A model generated the notes under the pieces. The model did no database searches and was not told the origin of the DNA. It saw only the letters and a program-made list of their open reading frames with translations. Shown piece after piece: positions 34,601 to 43,499 of a DNA stretch of 47,773 bases (positions within the stretch are counted from its first letter, which is position 1; each line of letters starts with the position of its first letter). The DNA is from JBGTLW01 sp964614575 (GTDB taxonomy: Bacteria; Planctomycetota; Phycisphaerae; Phycisphaerales; Phycisphaeraceae), in contig CAZTLX010000008.1 in NCBI GenBank assembly GCA_964614575.1, positions 1-47,773 on the forward strand. Direction: 5' to 3'. Position numbers and translations under genes: made by a program.

Positions 34601-35763
34601 GAGCGGACGATGTAGGAGACGACGGGCTTGGGGGTGTAGAAGACGCCGCGCTGCATCCGCTTCTTCGCATCGTATTCCTTGAGGAACAGCTCGTAGAAGT
34701 GGATGACGGGGTCTTCCTGAGGGTTGCGGTTGTCAAAATCGCGGAGGACGGCCTCCATGTCGGCGTCGTTGAGGGTGTCCACCACGTCGTTGACGCCCAG
34801 TTCGTCGAAATCGATGCCGACCATGCGGCCGCGGTCGGCGCTAAAGCGTCGGCCGCCGACGTTGAGGAAGGTTTCGAGCAGCTCGCGGAGGAAGGGGTTG
34901 GTGCTGGGGACCATCTCGACCAGGTCCCCCTTGTGGACGCCGGCGGGCCGGGAGACCCGGGCGGACAGGAGGCCGTAGGCCACGGTCTGGGCGTACATGT
35001 CGGCGAAGTCGTCGGGCTGCAGGTCGTGGATGAGGGCCTCGCGGAAGGCACCCATGAGCTGGGTCAACGGGCCGGAGTCGGACTCGATCTCGAGGGTGGC
35101 GTTGGCGTTGGCGCGGATGTCACGGGCCAGGTCGGCCAGGCGGATGGCCAGGGCCTTGGAGGTCTGGATGACCTGGCGGTGGCGGAGGATGAAAGCGGAA
35201 CGCCAGCGCTCGCGCCAGGCCTGCACGTCGCCATCGTCTTCATCGGGCCAGCGCAGGTTCTCGCGGAGTTGCGATTCGACCCAGTCGTGCTTGAGCTGGC
35301 GCTCCTGGGCGTCCCAGCCGAGCACGCGGAGGACGGGCAGGCCCTTGGCGGCGTCCTCGGCGAAGTGGGCGAAGTCGATGCGGCGCTGCTCGTTCTCGCC
35401 GTAGGCACTGACGAACAGCAGGTCGTCCTGCGACCAGCGTTTCTGATCGGCGGCGTTGGCGGACTCACGTTTTTTGGTGACCAGCTTGCCGAGGATGCGG
35501 CGCAGCGCGGTGACCGGGAGGTGCTTGGGCTCGAAGCGGATGTAGAAGATGCCCCAGGGCTGGGCCGAGGTGAGCGGGCGGAGCTGCTTGATCTCTTTGA
35601 TTTTCGCGGCGTTCTTCGGGTCGAGCCCCAGCTCCTCCGGCTCGTAGTCGTAGGTCAGGTCGTCGACTTCGATCTCATCGATCGGCCAGTCCAGTTCCTC
35701 GCGCAGATATTCAAGGAGCTGGTCGAAGCGTTTGATGCGTGTGAGAGGGCTGGCTTGCGGCAT
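31603..35763 (-). CDS. Adenine DNA methyltransferase with type ISP-like specificity region
   Basis: A 1,386-residue protein. The N-terminal 350 residues are of unknown fold; RGVFYTP (372-378), SAM motif I DPATGTATF (436-444) and catalytic NPPY (566-569) make it an N6-adenine methylase of the gamma class. Further on, ILYRPFDTRSIFWHPSVVW and GENLGLVARRAMV match the C-terminal specificity region of type ISP restriction-modification enzymes, which reads the target sequence. The last 150 residues (DEVIAKIRELYRDDPEPC onwards) look like winged-helix repeats. It follows the PLD-helicase gene by 20 bases and is surely its partner: methylation here, translocation and cutting there. Catalytic motifs appear intact. 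The combination is the modification half of a split ISP-like system. Confidence 0.88.
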   Translation of the reverse strand: MPQASPLTRIKRFDQLLEYLREELDWPIDEIEVDDLTYDYEPEELGLDPKNAAKIKEIKQLRPLTSAQPWGIFYIRFEPKHLPVTALRRILGKLVTKKRESANAADQKRWSQDDLLFVSAYGENEQRRIDFAHFAEDAAKGLPVLRVLGWDAQERQLKHDWVESQLRENLRWPDEDDGDVQAWRERWRSAFILRHRQVIQTSKALAIRLADLARDIRANANATLEIESDSGPLTQLMGAFREALIHDLQPDDFADMYAQTVAYGLLSARVSRPAGVHKGDLVEMVPSTNPFLRELLETFLNVGGRRFSADRGRMVGIDFDELGVNDVVDTLNDADMEAVLRDFDNRNPQEDPVIHFYELFLKEYDAKKRMQRGVFYTPKPVVSYIVRSVHELLQTEFGLEDGLADTTTWDEMVARHPDLKIPKGTSGDTPFVQILDPATGTATFLVEVIDVIHQTMTAKWQREGVRGDLFLKRKWNEYVPQHLLPRLHGYELMMAPYAIAHMKIGLKLFETGYTFGDDERARIYLTNALEPPRQFEASFAVPALAHEADAVNRIKREQPITVVIGNPPYSGISSNMTPWIDGLLKGSMPDGSSTASYYHVDGQPLGERKLWLQDDYVKFIRWSQHRLTSTGVGIHGYISNHGYLDNPTFRGMRWSIMDAFDDIRVLDLHGNLKKKETPPDGGKDVNVFDIQQGVGIGLFVRRPDHHSGIDAATVRHADLWGGREAKYRWLIDHSVIATDWQPMPVTEPYYLFEPFDQSEEGDYNDWLAINHVMPVNVTGVVTARDGFVIDIDDSALTQRIATYLDKGLSDKQVAEALGLKENYAWRVKDSRQELRKAVAKSSLKDFVKPILYRPFDTRSIFWHPSVVWRPRTEAMPHMLAGENLGLVARRAMVGEGARYFYAASTIISDGLIRSDNRGSESLFPLYLYPGVGKSDASMFNTWPEGKGGRRPNLDSGFVETIEQVTKLKFTSDGRGDLKKRFGPEDVLAYIYAVFHCPEYRRRFEPMLKLDFPRVPPPGAAKPFMALAKLGHDLLALHLLESPQLDKPIAKFKGPANPEVEKVSYADETVWLDKAQTRGFVGVPPEVWEFHIGGYQVCHKWLKDRGPKKGQPGRTLTPDDIAHYQKIVTALSETIRLMKEIDQTIDAHGGWPDAFITPGSDPEPLEILKGRGIPTGATPAALAPATPAPAEPEPEPAPSVGGWNLKAQSTARQARLGFGSSAPAGEPDDDDAEAAPRLGIDEIGRDEVIAKIRELYRDDPEPCDMQTLLGLLRDELGFKAMGKNIRAALRGDVIAASRRGVLERNGGEYHLHCRTIEQYEPGFLREMFLASLGGRAWRDEAEAIRDAARHLGFTRTGPRIRKAFKKTIRALVTSGALERDGQRLRKV

Positions 35764-35783
35764 GAGCGGTTTTCCCCGGGCGA

Positions 35784-38700
35784 TCAGTTGAGTTCCATCC
35801 AGGCGATGAGGCGCGGCTTGGGCGCGTCGATCGGGGCCTGGACCTGCTTGAGGTAGGTGTTCTTGATGTGCTTCTCGATGCGCTTACGGGCGGCAGTCAG
35901 GTCCGCGGGCTTGGTGGTGCAGCGGCGCGGGGTATCGGGGTCGGACGCGATGACCGCATCGATCGCGGGGGCGTCTTCGAGGATCGGCGTGTCAGCTTTT
36001 GTCAGGTGCTGGAGATACCAGCGGGTGGGGCCGGCGTCGAGGGACCAGACGGGCTGGCCGGCGTCGCCGGTGGCTTCCTGGTCGAGCGCCGGCAGGGCGT
36101 AGCAGAAGAAGACTGCCGGGGCATCAGACGTGGTGGGGTGTTCCTTTCCGGAGAACACGCGGCCGGGCAGGCCGTTGAGCCGGGCTTCGAGGTCGGGGTG
36201 GTCGCGGAAGAGTTCCTGGAGTCGGAGCTTCATCGCCTCAATCGGCGATTTCTGTCCCTCGTACTGCTCGTCGAAGACCTTGAGGGCCGCGTAGTCGTCG
36301 TCGGGCCGCAGCAGTTGCTTACCCTCGATGCCGAAGGTCTGGGAGATGCGCAGGGTCTTGTGAGTGACGGTTTTGTAGAGCGAGAGCAGGCGGTTGAGCT
36401 CATCGGGCGGCAGGAAGTTCCAGTAGGCGACCTGTCCACGGATGGCGGCGCGGTCGGGGTGCTCGGCGGCGATACGCGCCTCGGTCTGCGGGTTCATGCG
36501 GCGATCTACGCGGCCGATGCGCTGCATGAGGCGGACCGGGTTCCAGTGCAGGTCGTAGTTGATCAGGCGCGTGGCGTCCTGGAGGTTGAGGCCTTCGGAG
36601 AGCACGTCGGTGGAGATGAGGACGCGGATTTCGTCGGAGCCGAAGAGGTTTTTGAGGTCCGCCGGCGAGGAGCCGTTGTAGTAGGGTGCGAAGCGTTTGA
36701 TGATGTGGCCGCGTTTGTCGGATGAGGCGCGGTGGGAGTCGATCTCCGCGACGCCGTCGATGCCCGCCTCCTTGAGCTGCTGCTCGAGGTAGCGGGCGGT
36801 GGTCATGAACTCGGTGAAGATCAGCACCTTGTGTTCTTTGAGGACCGGGTCGGTTTTGAGCAGCTTGATGAGGGCCTGGAGCTTGGAGTCGTTGCGCGGC
36901 TTGAACTTGCGCAGCTCGGTGAGGAACTCCATGATTTGGTCGAGGTCGCTGTAGGCGTCGGCGAGGATGTCGGGGATGTTGAACTGGTCGCGGTCGAGGG
37001 TCTCGACGCGTTCGAGCAGTTCAGGGGCGATCACGTCCTCATCCTGATCGTCGATGCTTTCTTCGCCGAAGAGCAGACCCTGTTTCTGGTGCTCGTAGCC
37101 GAGGATGTCCTTGTGGCGGATCAGCCATTTTTCGAGGCGTTCCTGCTCGTGCGCGGTGGTGCTGTGGACCTTGACCCAGGCCAGCAGCTTCTGCATGAGG
37201 TTCCAGCAGGATGACTCGAAGGCGGCGGCGGAGGATTCGAGGCGTTTGAGGAACCCGGTGCGGATGAGGCGGACGACCTGCATCTGCCGGCCCTTGGTGA
37301 AGTCGGTGTCTTCGGGCAGGCCGGCGGGGTCGCCGATGAAATAGGGCCAGGGGTTGTAGATGGGAAGGGAGAACAGCGGCTTGGATTTGTGGAACGCCTG
37401 TTCCACCATATCGAGCAGGCGGCCATAGACTTTTTTCAGTTCGTAGGGCGCGACCTGTGGTGGCAATCGATCGGGGAAGACAACGTCCCCCTCGCCGCCG
37501 ACGATCATGCTCTCGCGCACATAAGCGCGGCTGCGCTGGACGACGATCGCCTTGAACAGGTTGTCGTCGGCGAGGATCTGTTCGGCCTCGGCGGCGTCGG
37601 TGTCCGGCGGGCCGGATTCGGGATCGGATGTGGCGTGGGCGCGGTGGCGCAGCGCGTTTTCCAGCTTGCGGAAGTGCCCGCCGAGCGAGTGGATACCGAG
37701 TTGGGCGAAGTGATCGGGCCGATCGCGTGAGAACAGCTCGATCATGTGCTGCAGGTCGGTCATGCGGTTGTTGACCGGGGTGGCGGTCAGCATGAAGACC
37801 TCTTTGCCCGCGCACAGGTCGTGCATGGCCCAGTAGCGAGACTGACGCTCGCCGGGGTCGTCGCCGCGGACGCCGGTGTTGCGGAAGTGGTGGGCCTCGT
37901 CGATGACGATGACGTCGGCCTGCTCGCGGACCTGTTCGAGCTGTCGCGCGATCGGGCCCTTACGGAGCAGGTCGGTGTGATTGAAGACTTTCAACGTGCC
38001 ATAGCCGTCGGAGAGATGCGGCAGGTACTGGCTCAGGGCGGTTTCCCAGACCGGCTCCCGGGCGGCCTTGGGCACGAACAGGGCGACGCGGCGCCGCTCA
38101 CGCTCGACCAGCCGCTCGATCAAAGCCAGCCCGACGTAAGTCTTGCCCAGGCCCACGCCGTCGCAGAGGAACGCGCCGTGGTAGGTTCGAGCCTTCTTGA
38201 GCAGCGAGGCGTAGGCGTCCTGCTGATACCGGGCCAGGAGCGGGAACATCACCGACTGAGTGCGTTCCCACTCGCTGTCGCTTAGTTCCTCCCCGTCAAG
38301 CAGGTGACGGAGCGACTGGGCATAGACATCCAGCGGGGTGTACTCGGCGATGTGCCGCTCGACAGTTTGCAGCAGGTCGGGCGTCACGTCCTCGGCCTTG
38401 TCCCAGTGCTCCTCGTACCACTCCTGCAGCACGCGGACCGGGCTGCCGGTGATCTGGACATTGAGTTCGATGTTCTTGGTCAGGCCGGGGTGGGTGAAGT
38501 TGGACGACCCCACGAGCGCCGACGCGCCGACCACATCCATACGCGCGTGGGTGATGTAGGCCTTGGCGTGGAACTTGTCCCTGCGAAACACGCGGCATTC
38601 GATCTTCCCGGATCGCATGGCCTCGACGATGGCGGGAACGCCAGACAGGAAATCATTGGTTTCCTTCACGGCTTCGATGCTCTGATCCAGGCGATCGACG

Positions 38701-38957
38701 ATACCCCCCAGGCCCTGCTCGAAAGCGCGTTTGGTCCGAAGCGAGACCTCATCACCCATGAGGATGCGCAGGCGGTCGGTCTTCTGCCACTCACCGTCCA
38801 GGCCGAGCAGTGAGCCGATCTCGAAGTAGGCCGTCGCCACGTCGATCTGTTCGGAGATCTGGCACCAGTCGTGTAGGTAACGCAGCGCCTTCCAATCGTC
38901 GTCGCTGTTATCGACGATGAACAGTTCGCTGCCGGTGACGCTGGTTCGGGTGGGCAT
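35784..38957 (-). CDS. PLD-nuclease/SNF2-like helicase fusion, restriction partner of the methylase
   Basis: A 1,057-residue protein starting MPTRTSVTGSELF at 38957. The N-terminus is a phospholipase D-type nuclease domain with one HKD-like site (His130, Lys132 in KFHAKAYI, Asn153 in SSNFTHPGL). It is followed by an SF2/SNF2-type motor: Walker A GVGLGKT (267-273), DEAHHFRN (353-360), TATPVNNR, the motif V-like STDVLSEGLNLQ, and motif VI QRIGRVDRR. The C-terminal 250 residues are unassigned. A nuclease-plus-translocase beside an adenine methylase with a specificity domain is the layout of a restriction-modification system in which one PLD site may require dimerisation. Similar components occur separately in DISARM (DrmC PLD, DrmD SNF2). 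The methylase gene starts 20 bases downstream. Confidence 0.87.
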   Translation of the reverse strand: MPTRTSVTGSELFIVDNSDDDWKALRYLHDWCQISEQIDVATAYFEIGSLLGLDGEWQKTDRLRILMGDEVSLRTKRAFEQGLGGIVDRLDQSIEAVKETNDFLSGVPAIVEAMRSGKIECRVFRRDKFHAKAYITHARMDVVGASALVGSSNFTHPGLTKNIELNVQITGSPVRVLQEWYEEHWDKAEDVTPDLLQTVERHIAEYTPLDVYAQSLRHLLDGEELSDSEWERTQSVMFPLLARYQQDAYASLLKKARTYHGAFLCDGVGLGKTYVGLALIERLVERERRRVALFVPKAAREPVWETALSQYLPHLSDGYGTLKVFNHTDLLRKGPIARQLEQVREQADVIVIDEAHHFRNTGVRGDDPGERQSRYWAMHDLCAGKEVFMLTATPVNNRMTDLQHMIELFSRDRPDHFAQLGIHSLGGHFRKLENALRHRAHATSDPESGPPDTDAAEAEQILADDNLFKAIVVQRSRAYVRESMIVGGEGDVVFPDRLPPQVAPYELKKVYGRLLDMVEQAFHKSKPLFSLPIYNPWPYFIGDPAGLPEDTDFTKGRQMQVVRLIRTGFLKRLESSAAAFESSCWNLMQKLLAWVKVHSTTAHEQERLEKWLIRHKDILGYEHQKQGLLFGEESIDDQDEDVIAPELLERVETLDRDQFNIPDILADAYSDLDQIMEFLTELRKFKPRNDSKLQALIKLLKTDPVLKEHKVLIFTEFMTTARYLEQQLKEAGIDGVAEIDSHRASSDKRGHIIKRFAPYYNGSSPADLKNLFGSDEIRVLISTDVLSEGLNLQDATRLINYDLHWNPVRLMQRIGRVDRRMNPQTEARIAAEHPDRAAIRGQVAYWNFLPPDELNRLLSLYKTVTHKTLRISQTFGIEGKQLLRPDDDYAALKVFDEQYEGQKSPIEAMKLRLQELFRDHPDLEARLNGLPGRVFSGKEHPTTSDAPAVFFCYALPALDQEATGDAGQPVWSLDAGPTRWYLQHLTKADTPILEDAPAIDAVIASDPDTPRRCTTKPADLTAARKRIEKHIKNTYLKQVQAPIDAPKPRLIAWMELN

Positions 38958-39046
38958 GGCGCATGGGTTCCGGAACGGGCTGACACAGTATGACGGGTGG
39001 TGACGGAGGATGCCAGCACGCCCCGCCGAGCGTCCGCAGTAAAGGC

Positions 39047-39075
39047 TTGGCAATTCACGCCGCCAGCCATACACT
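39047..39075 (+). promoter_or_regulatory. Candidate promoter of the protease pseudogene
   Basis: TTGGCA (39047-39052), a 17-base spacer, TACACT (39070-39075), 36 bases before the ATG at 39112. It lies in the divergent intergenic space shared with the PLD-helicase gene. Five and four of six consensus bases match. Confidence 0.4.
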
Positions 39076-39111
39076 CTTGCCTGTCACTTCTCTCCCTTTC
39101 CGGAGTCTGAC

Positions 39112-40318
39112 ATGGCTGACACACCCCGCGTCGTTCTTCTGATCGCACTGCTGGCCGCAGCGCTTCTGATGACAAACCCGGCCGCGGCCAACAGGCCGCA
39201 GGGGTATATGGTGATCCCGATCACCGGCCCGATCGGCTTCCAGGGCGAGGATGACTCGAAGGAAACGGACGTGCTTGCCGCGGGGATCGAACGCGCGTTG
39301 GACGTAGCCAAGAAGCGCGGGGTAACCAAGATCGTTTTCAGGTTCGACACGCCCGGCGGCAACGTTGCCGAGGGTCTTGCTATCGCCGAATTGATGAACA
39401 AATACACCGATGACTTCGATTACATAGCCGAGGTGGAGAAGAACTGCATCAGCGCGGGCGTTCTGCTTCTGGCCGCATGTGGCCGACCATGCCGTGATCG
39501 GCGGAGCGACGGCCTACGCCAAGGATCCTGCTACCGGTAATCACGAGGTTGATGCCAAGTTCAATGACATCTGGCGGGCGCAGATCCGCGCGGCCAACCG
39601 CAACGAGGTCATCCCCAACAAGCTGCTGGCCGCGATGGTGATGGTCACGCCCGAAGTATATGCGTGGGTTGACCAAAAGGGCGGAGCCCGTGTCTCGGTC
39701 GAGAAGCCCGGAGACGTGCCCGAAGATGACCTGCTTGTGTCCGATGGCCCGAAAACCGTCGCGGTCGTGACGGGGCGGCAGTTGATCAGGCTGGGACTTG
39801 TTTCTCCGCTTACGGGGGATGATGGCCAACGACCGTGGATGCCCAAGGATGAGCGGTGGGTGGAAGTCCAGCCCGATGGGCAGAGCCATATGCGTATCGC
39901 TAGGCGACTGGCTTGGCGCGAGCACGAGAAAGAACTGGCCGCGATGCGCGGCTTCGAGTATTCGTGGAAAGCTGCATGGGACCCGATCGAACTGCTTCCG
40001 GCGGAGTACATCGAGTACGAATACGAAGATGGGCAAACCGTGACGGCTGTTTTAGATAGCGTGACTGATAACGACTACATGCGTGCCTTGATCATTATCA
40101 AGCACAAGGGCAAACGAAATCGGCGATTCAAGTTTGACGTCATCCTCGGCCGCGAAGCCGGGTGGGCTCAGCAGAAATTCGTGGCCTACGGGTCCGCGAC
40201 CGTGGAGACTCCCGAGCTACAGCCCGGTGAGCAGCGGTCTTTCGAGGTGATCGTGCCGGTCACCAACCGGGCCGCGGTGAATCAGTGCAAGCTGATGAAC
40301 GTCGGGCCTTTGAACTGA
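39112..40318 (+). pseudogene. Secreted ClpP/SppA-class serine protease, frameshifted
   Basis: The first frame (39112-39540) has a signal peptide (VVLLIALLAAALLMTNPAAA) and a ClpP/crotonase-fold protease start: IVFRFDTPGGNVAEGLAIA and then the serine motif NCISAGVLLLAA, like NfeD- or SppA-type membrane-associated proteases. Reading then shifts at about 39473-39482: the second frame (39479-40318) continues VADHAVIGGATAYAKDPATG, which is the expected next block. A few codons normally between LLLAA and VADHAV are missing, so a small frame-breaking deletion is likely rather than a simple sequencing slip. The second part ends in a beta-rich C-terminal domain. GGAG lies 8 bases before the first ATG. 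It is read divergently from the PLD-helicase gene. Confidence 0.75.
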
Positions 40319-40375
40319 ACGGAGTTTGGGGACAGGACTCCCACCCGCTCTCGTATTTCAGCTTCCATACTGCAT

Positions 40376-41317
40376 TCAACACCTTTCGACCGCATCCATC
40401 ACCACCTGCTGCTCCGGCCAGCGCAGCGCCGCCAGGGATAGCGTGCCGTCCACACCCCCGTTGCGGCGTTGGGCGGGGCGTCCCCCGACGCCGAAGTCGA
40501 TGCAGAGGGTGTTGTTCACCGTCTCGTGCGGGTCGGCGGGGAACAGCGGGATACCCGCACCGTTCTGCGTCTTGGGGTCGGTCTTGGAGTAGTGGCCGAA
40601 GACCACGAAGGCGTCGCCGGTGTAGTGGTTCCACCACGGCACCCGTGCTTCGTGACGCATCCGTTCGCCGGCGAAGAACGGCTCCGCGGCCCTTTCCTCT
40701 AGGCCGGAGGTGAACACCCTCACCGGACAGCCGTTCTGTTTCGCGAGGTTGCGGTCCACCGGATCAGTCGGCGCGTCGCCGTTCCACGCCGCCTCGATGA
40801 GTTTCGCCGAGGTGTTGTAAGCGTCGAGCGCGTCGGTCATCTCCCGCAACCGTGCCGCATGCCCGTCGTGCCAGCAGGCGTGGGCCACACGCAGGCCGTC
40901 GCGTTCAAGCCCCAGCGGCAGCGACCGCACGAACTGGAGCACCCAGCCCCGCTCGTCCTCGGGCAGCATGGCCTGATCTGCGTGGGCCGGCTCGGTCGGG
41001 TCGCCCTGGCCGTGGAACCAGAAGTTGTAGCTCTTGAACTTGCCCTTGAGCAGGTTCAGCTCGTGGTTGCCCATCACGCACTGGGCGCGGCCGGCGTCGA
41101 TCAGGCGCTTGACCAGCCGCAGCACCGCCGGGCTGTCCGGCCCGCGGTCCACCAGGTCGCCGACGAACACCAGCCGCCGGCCGTCGGGGTGGGTGCCGTC
41201 CGCGTCGTAGCCCAGGCGTTGCATCAGCGTGGTCAGGGCGTCGTGCTCGCCGTGGACATCGCCGATCAGGTCGAGCGGGCCGTCGAAGAGGGGTTGGATG
41301 AGCGGGGTCTGGGTCAT
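40376..41317 (-). CDS. Calcineurin-like metallophosphatase, PrpE/ApaH-type
   Basis: A 313-residue metallophosphoesterase. Metal-binding motifs are GDVHGE (19-24), GDLVDRGPDS (53-62) and GNHE (83-86), with a later GHY(S) block near 250 supplying further ligands. The arrangement matches PrpE/bis(5'-nucleosyl)-tetraphosphatase and protein phosphatase-like enzymes. The start at 41317 follows AAGGAG by 6 bases. It lies directly downstream of an unknown 288-residue gene and a XerC-like recombinase, all on the minus strand. The substrate (dinucleotide polyphosphate, phosphoprotein or RNA cap) cannot be decided from sequence. Confidence 0.85.
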   Translation of the reverse strand: MTQTPLIQPLFDGPLDLIGDVHGEHDALTTLMQRLGYDADGTHPDGRRLVFVGDLVDRGPDSPAVLRLVKRLIDAGRAQCVMGNHELNLLKGKFKSYNFWFHGQGDPTEPAHADQAMLPEDERGWVLQFVRSLPLGLERDGLRVAHACWHDGHAARLREMTDALDAYNTSAKLIEAAWNGDAPTDPVDRNLAKQNGCPVRVFTSGLEERAAEPFFAGERMRHEARVPWWNHYTGDAFVVFGHYSKTDPKTQNGAGIPLFPADPHETVNNTLCIDFGVGGRPAQRRNGGVDGTLSLAALRWPEQQVVMDAVERC

Positions 41318-41361
41318 GGGTCTCCTTGCGTGAGTGATCGGGATCAGCGGGTGAATCATCT

Positions 41362-42228
41362 TCATCCGAGGAACGCCGGGCAGCCGGTCACGCGGACGGG
41401 GCAGTCTTCGAGCACCCAGCCGAACACTTCGGCGCGCTCCTCGAAGCCGCCATCATTCAGCGACGTGGCGAGGGCCAGCCCGGCCAGTTCGTTGACCTGC
41501 CGGGCGTAACACTTTTCAAGCAGTTGCTCGAACGCGGTCACGTCTGACTTGGTTGCCGGCTCCGTCTCATCCTCATCAAAGTCCGCCTCGCTGAAGTGGT
41601 CGTAGAGGTAGCTGCTGTGGCAGGTGGCGTAGAGGGCCTCGTAGAACCGCGTAGGCCCGCCCCACGCGTCGATCAGCATCCGCGTGATCGTCTGCCGCTT
41701 ACGCACCACGATCAGCAGCAGCGACTGGATCGCCAGCGCCTGCTCGCGCTCGGCCAGGTAGTGCTCTTCGTACTCCGCGTGGTCCTCGTAGTCGGCCGGG
41801 TCGTCGGAACACTCCAGCGTGTCTTTCACGTCTTCGGCCACGGCCTCCCAGCCGGGTAAGCGACGGGCGGCTTCGCGGACCCCGGTGAGCGGGATGCCGA
41901 GTACATCGCACCATTCGTTCCAGTAGGGCTCGGTGTCTGCGAACGGGTCGCCGGTCGCCACGAAGTCCTCGGCCAGCCAGCGCAGCGCGAAGATCGTCTC
42001 GGCTGTTCCGAACAACTCGCCGCGCGGACCTTCCGAGGGGGCACGTTCCGGGGGCGTGTTTTCCGGGGGGCCGATCAGGGCGAACCAGCCGCGGTCCTCC
42101 AGCAGGCTCAGGCTGCGGGCGAACCACCACAGCCAGACGCTCGAATCGCCCAGGTCCGGCCAGCCGATGCGGCCCAGCCGGTCGTCGAGTTGATCACTCC
42201 AGTGGGCGGGGGCGGTCAGGGCGGGCAT
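41362..42228 (-). CDS. Hypothetical acidic protein in the phosphatase/recombinase cluster
   Basis: A 288-residue protein not recognised as any family. It is acidic and helical, with a central charged stretch (SDDPADYEDHAEYEEHYLAE) and aromatic-rich N-terminus (SSVWLWWFARSLSLLEDRGW). AAGGA lies 10 bases before the ATG. It starts 18 bases after the XerC-like gene stops and ends 45 bases before the phosphatase starts, so the three probably form one transcript driven by the promoter at 43295-43323. No signal peptide or membrane segment is seen. Confidence 0.65.
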   Translation of the reverse strand: MPALTAPAHWSDQLDDRLGRIGWPDLGDSSVWLWWFARSLSLLEDRGWFALIGPPENTPPERAPSEGPRGELFGTAETIFALRWLAEDFVATGDPFADTEPYWNEWCDVLGIPLTGVREAARRLPGWEAVAEDVKDTLECSDDPADYEDHAEYEEHYLAEREQALAIQSLLLIVVRKRQTITRMLIDAWGGPTRFYEALYATCHSSYLYDHFSEADFDEDETEPATKSDVTAFEQLLEKCYARQVNELAGLALATSLNDGGFEERAEVFGWVLEDCPVRVTGCPAFLG

Positions 42229-42245
42229 GGTCGGGTCCTTTCGGG

Positions 42246-43262
42246 TCAGCGTGAGGATGATGAACGCGGCGGATCGGGCGGGCGCTCATACGGCAGTGCG
42301 GCGGTCTTGAGCTTGCCGGCTTCTTTCGCCAGCACCTGGTAAGCGGCGGTGGTCAGCCATGAGGCGTGGCCGACGCGCTGGCGGACCTCGTCCAGGTCCA
42401 GTCCCGCGCGGATCAGGCGGACGATGCAGGTGCGGCGCAGGTCGCGGGTGGTGGTGTGCGACAGGCCGGCGCGATCGGCGGCGCGGGTCACGATGCCATA
42501 GATCGCCTGCGTGGTCAGCCGACGCCGCCGGATCGTGCCGCCCTTGTCCACGGGCAACAACAGCGGTGCGTCCGTGGCATCGTCGTCGTGCCCGCGGGCT
42601 TCGAGCCAGTGATCGATCGCGGCGCACGCCGGCTCGCCGAGCTCCGTCACGCGGTCACGCTCAGCGATGTCCGAGCGGATGTGCAGCGTGCGTTTGCGGG
42701 GATTTTTCCGGGGGCGGGGGTTGTAGTCGGCAAGGTCCAGTGCCACCGCTTCCTCGCGTCGCAGCCCGGTGGACAGGAAGATCGCCAGCGCCGCTGCGTC
42801 CCGCCGGCCGGCCGCGGTCCCATCCTTTGCGCACCCCCGGAAGAGCTTGCGCAACTCCGCCTCGCTCAGCACCCGGCTCTCAGTGGCGGCAAAATCCTTG
42901 ATGCGATCGAACCGCGCCGCGGCCTGGAACTGCGCCTCGCTGATCCGCCCCTGATCCCGGCACACCCGCATCACCCCGCGCAGGGCGGCGAGCATCTTGT
43001 TGGCCGTGGCCGGGGCGTATCGCTCGGCCAGCTCCCGCCGCAGCCGGGCCACCGCGTCCTGATCCAACCCGGCCCAGTTGAAGGCCGCGGGATCGATGTC
43101 TTGCGGGTTGACATCCGGGGGACCGCTGAGCATCGCCGCGATCACCCCCAGCGCCTGGGCCATCGTCCGCCGCGACCCGGCCCCCAGCGCGTCGAGGTAG
43201 GCCGCCATCGGGCCGGTCTCGGTGGGCGGTGCGGGGCGGGATGGGGTCGCGGGGGCGGGCAT
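42246..43262 (-). CDS. XerC/D-like tyrosine recombinase
   Basis: A 338-residue tyrosine recombinase. A core-binding domain (about 20-125) precedes the catalytic domain with Arg168 (STGLRREEAVAL), a box TRDLRRT (272-278) where Arg273 replaces the usual His of HxxR, His299 (GHASW) and nucleophile Tyr308. The length and layout suit plasmid- or chromosome-borne XerC-like enzymes. The His-to-Arg change is also seen in some active recombinases, so it does not prove inactivity. It is the first gene of a three-gene cluster and has the clearest sigma70-type promoter in the window. No attachment repeats were found next to it. Confidence 0.85.
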   Translation of the reverse strand: MPAPATPSRPAPPTETGPMAAYLDALGAGSRRTMAQALGVIAAMLSGPPDVNPQDIDPAAFNWAGLDQDAVARLRRELAERYAPATANKMLAALRGVMRVCRDQGRISEAQFQAAARFDRIKDFAATESRVLSEAELRKLFRGCAKDGTAAGRRDAAALAIFLSTGLRREEAVALDLADYNPRPRKNPRKRTLHIRSDIAERDRVTELGEPACAAIDHWLEARGHDDDATDAPLLLPVDKGGTIRRRRLTTQAIYGIVTRAADRAGLSHTTTRDLRRTCIVRLIRAGLDLDEVRQRVGHASWLTTAAYQVLAKEAGKLKTAALPYERPPDPPRSSSSR

Positions 43263-43294
43263 GTCAGAAGGCAGGTAGTTACGTTCTCATAAGT

Positions 43295-43323
43295 ATTATG
43301 CGGTGTGGGTGTGGCATTGTCAA
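43295..43323 (-). promoter_or_regulatory. Sigma70-type promoter of the XerC-like recombinase cluster
   Basis: Minus strand: TTGACA (43323-43318, perfect), a 17-base spacer, CATAAT (43300-43295, five of six). The expected start of transcription is about 25 bases before the ATG at 43262. This is a strong match to consensus. Confidence 0.65.
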
Positions 43324-43499
43324 GGGGCTGTGGCCGTTCGACGCCGAATCGTTTGCCGTGACCCTGCGCACGATCACGCGGGTCCATGCGGACGTGCGGA
43401 GGGTGTGCTTCGCGATTCCGGCGGGTGCCCCAGTCTGCGCGTGGCCGATGCGAAGAAGGGTCCTGCTGCAGTCGGAGCTGGAAATCGCATGCTGACGTG

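Noticed and set aside
34090..35856. 588-codon plus-strand open frame opposite the methylase gene
   Set aside because: Valine/glycine/glutamate-rich antisense shadow of a GC-rich gene with clear methylase motifs on the other strand.
36732..38813. Several plus-strand frames opposite the PLD-helicase gene
   Set aside because: All are antisense shadows without recognisable motifs or ribosome sites.
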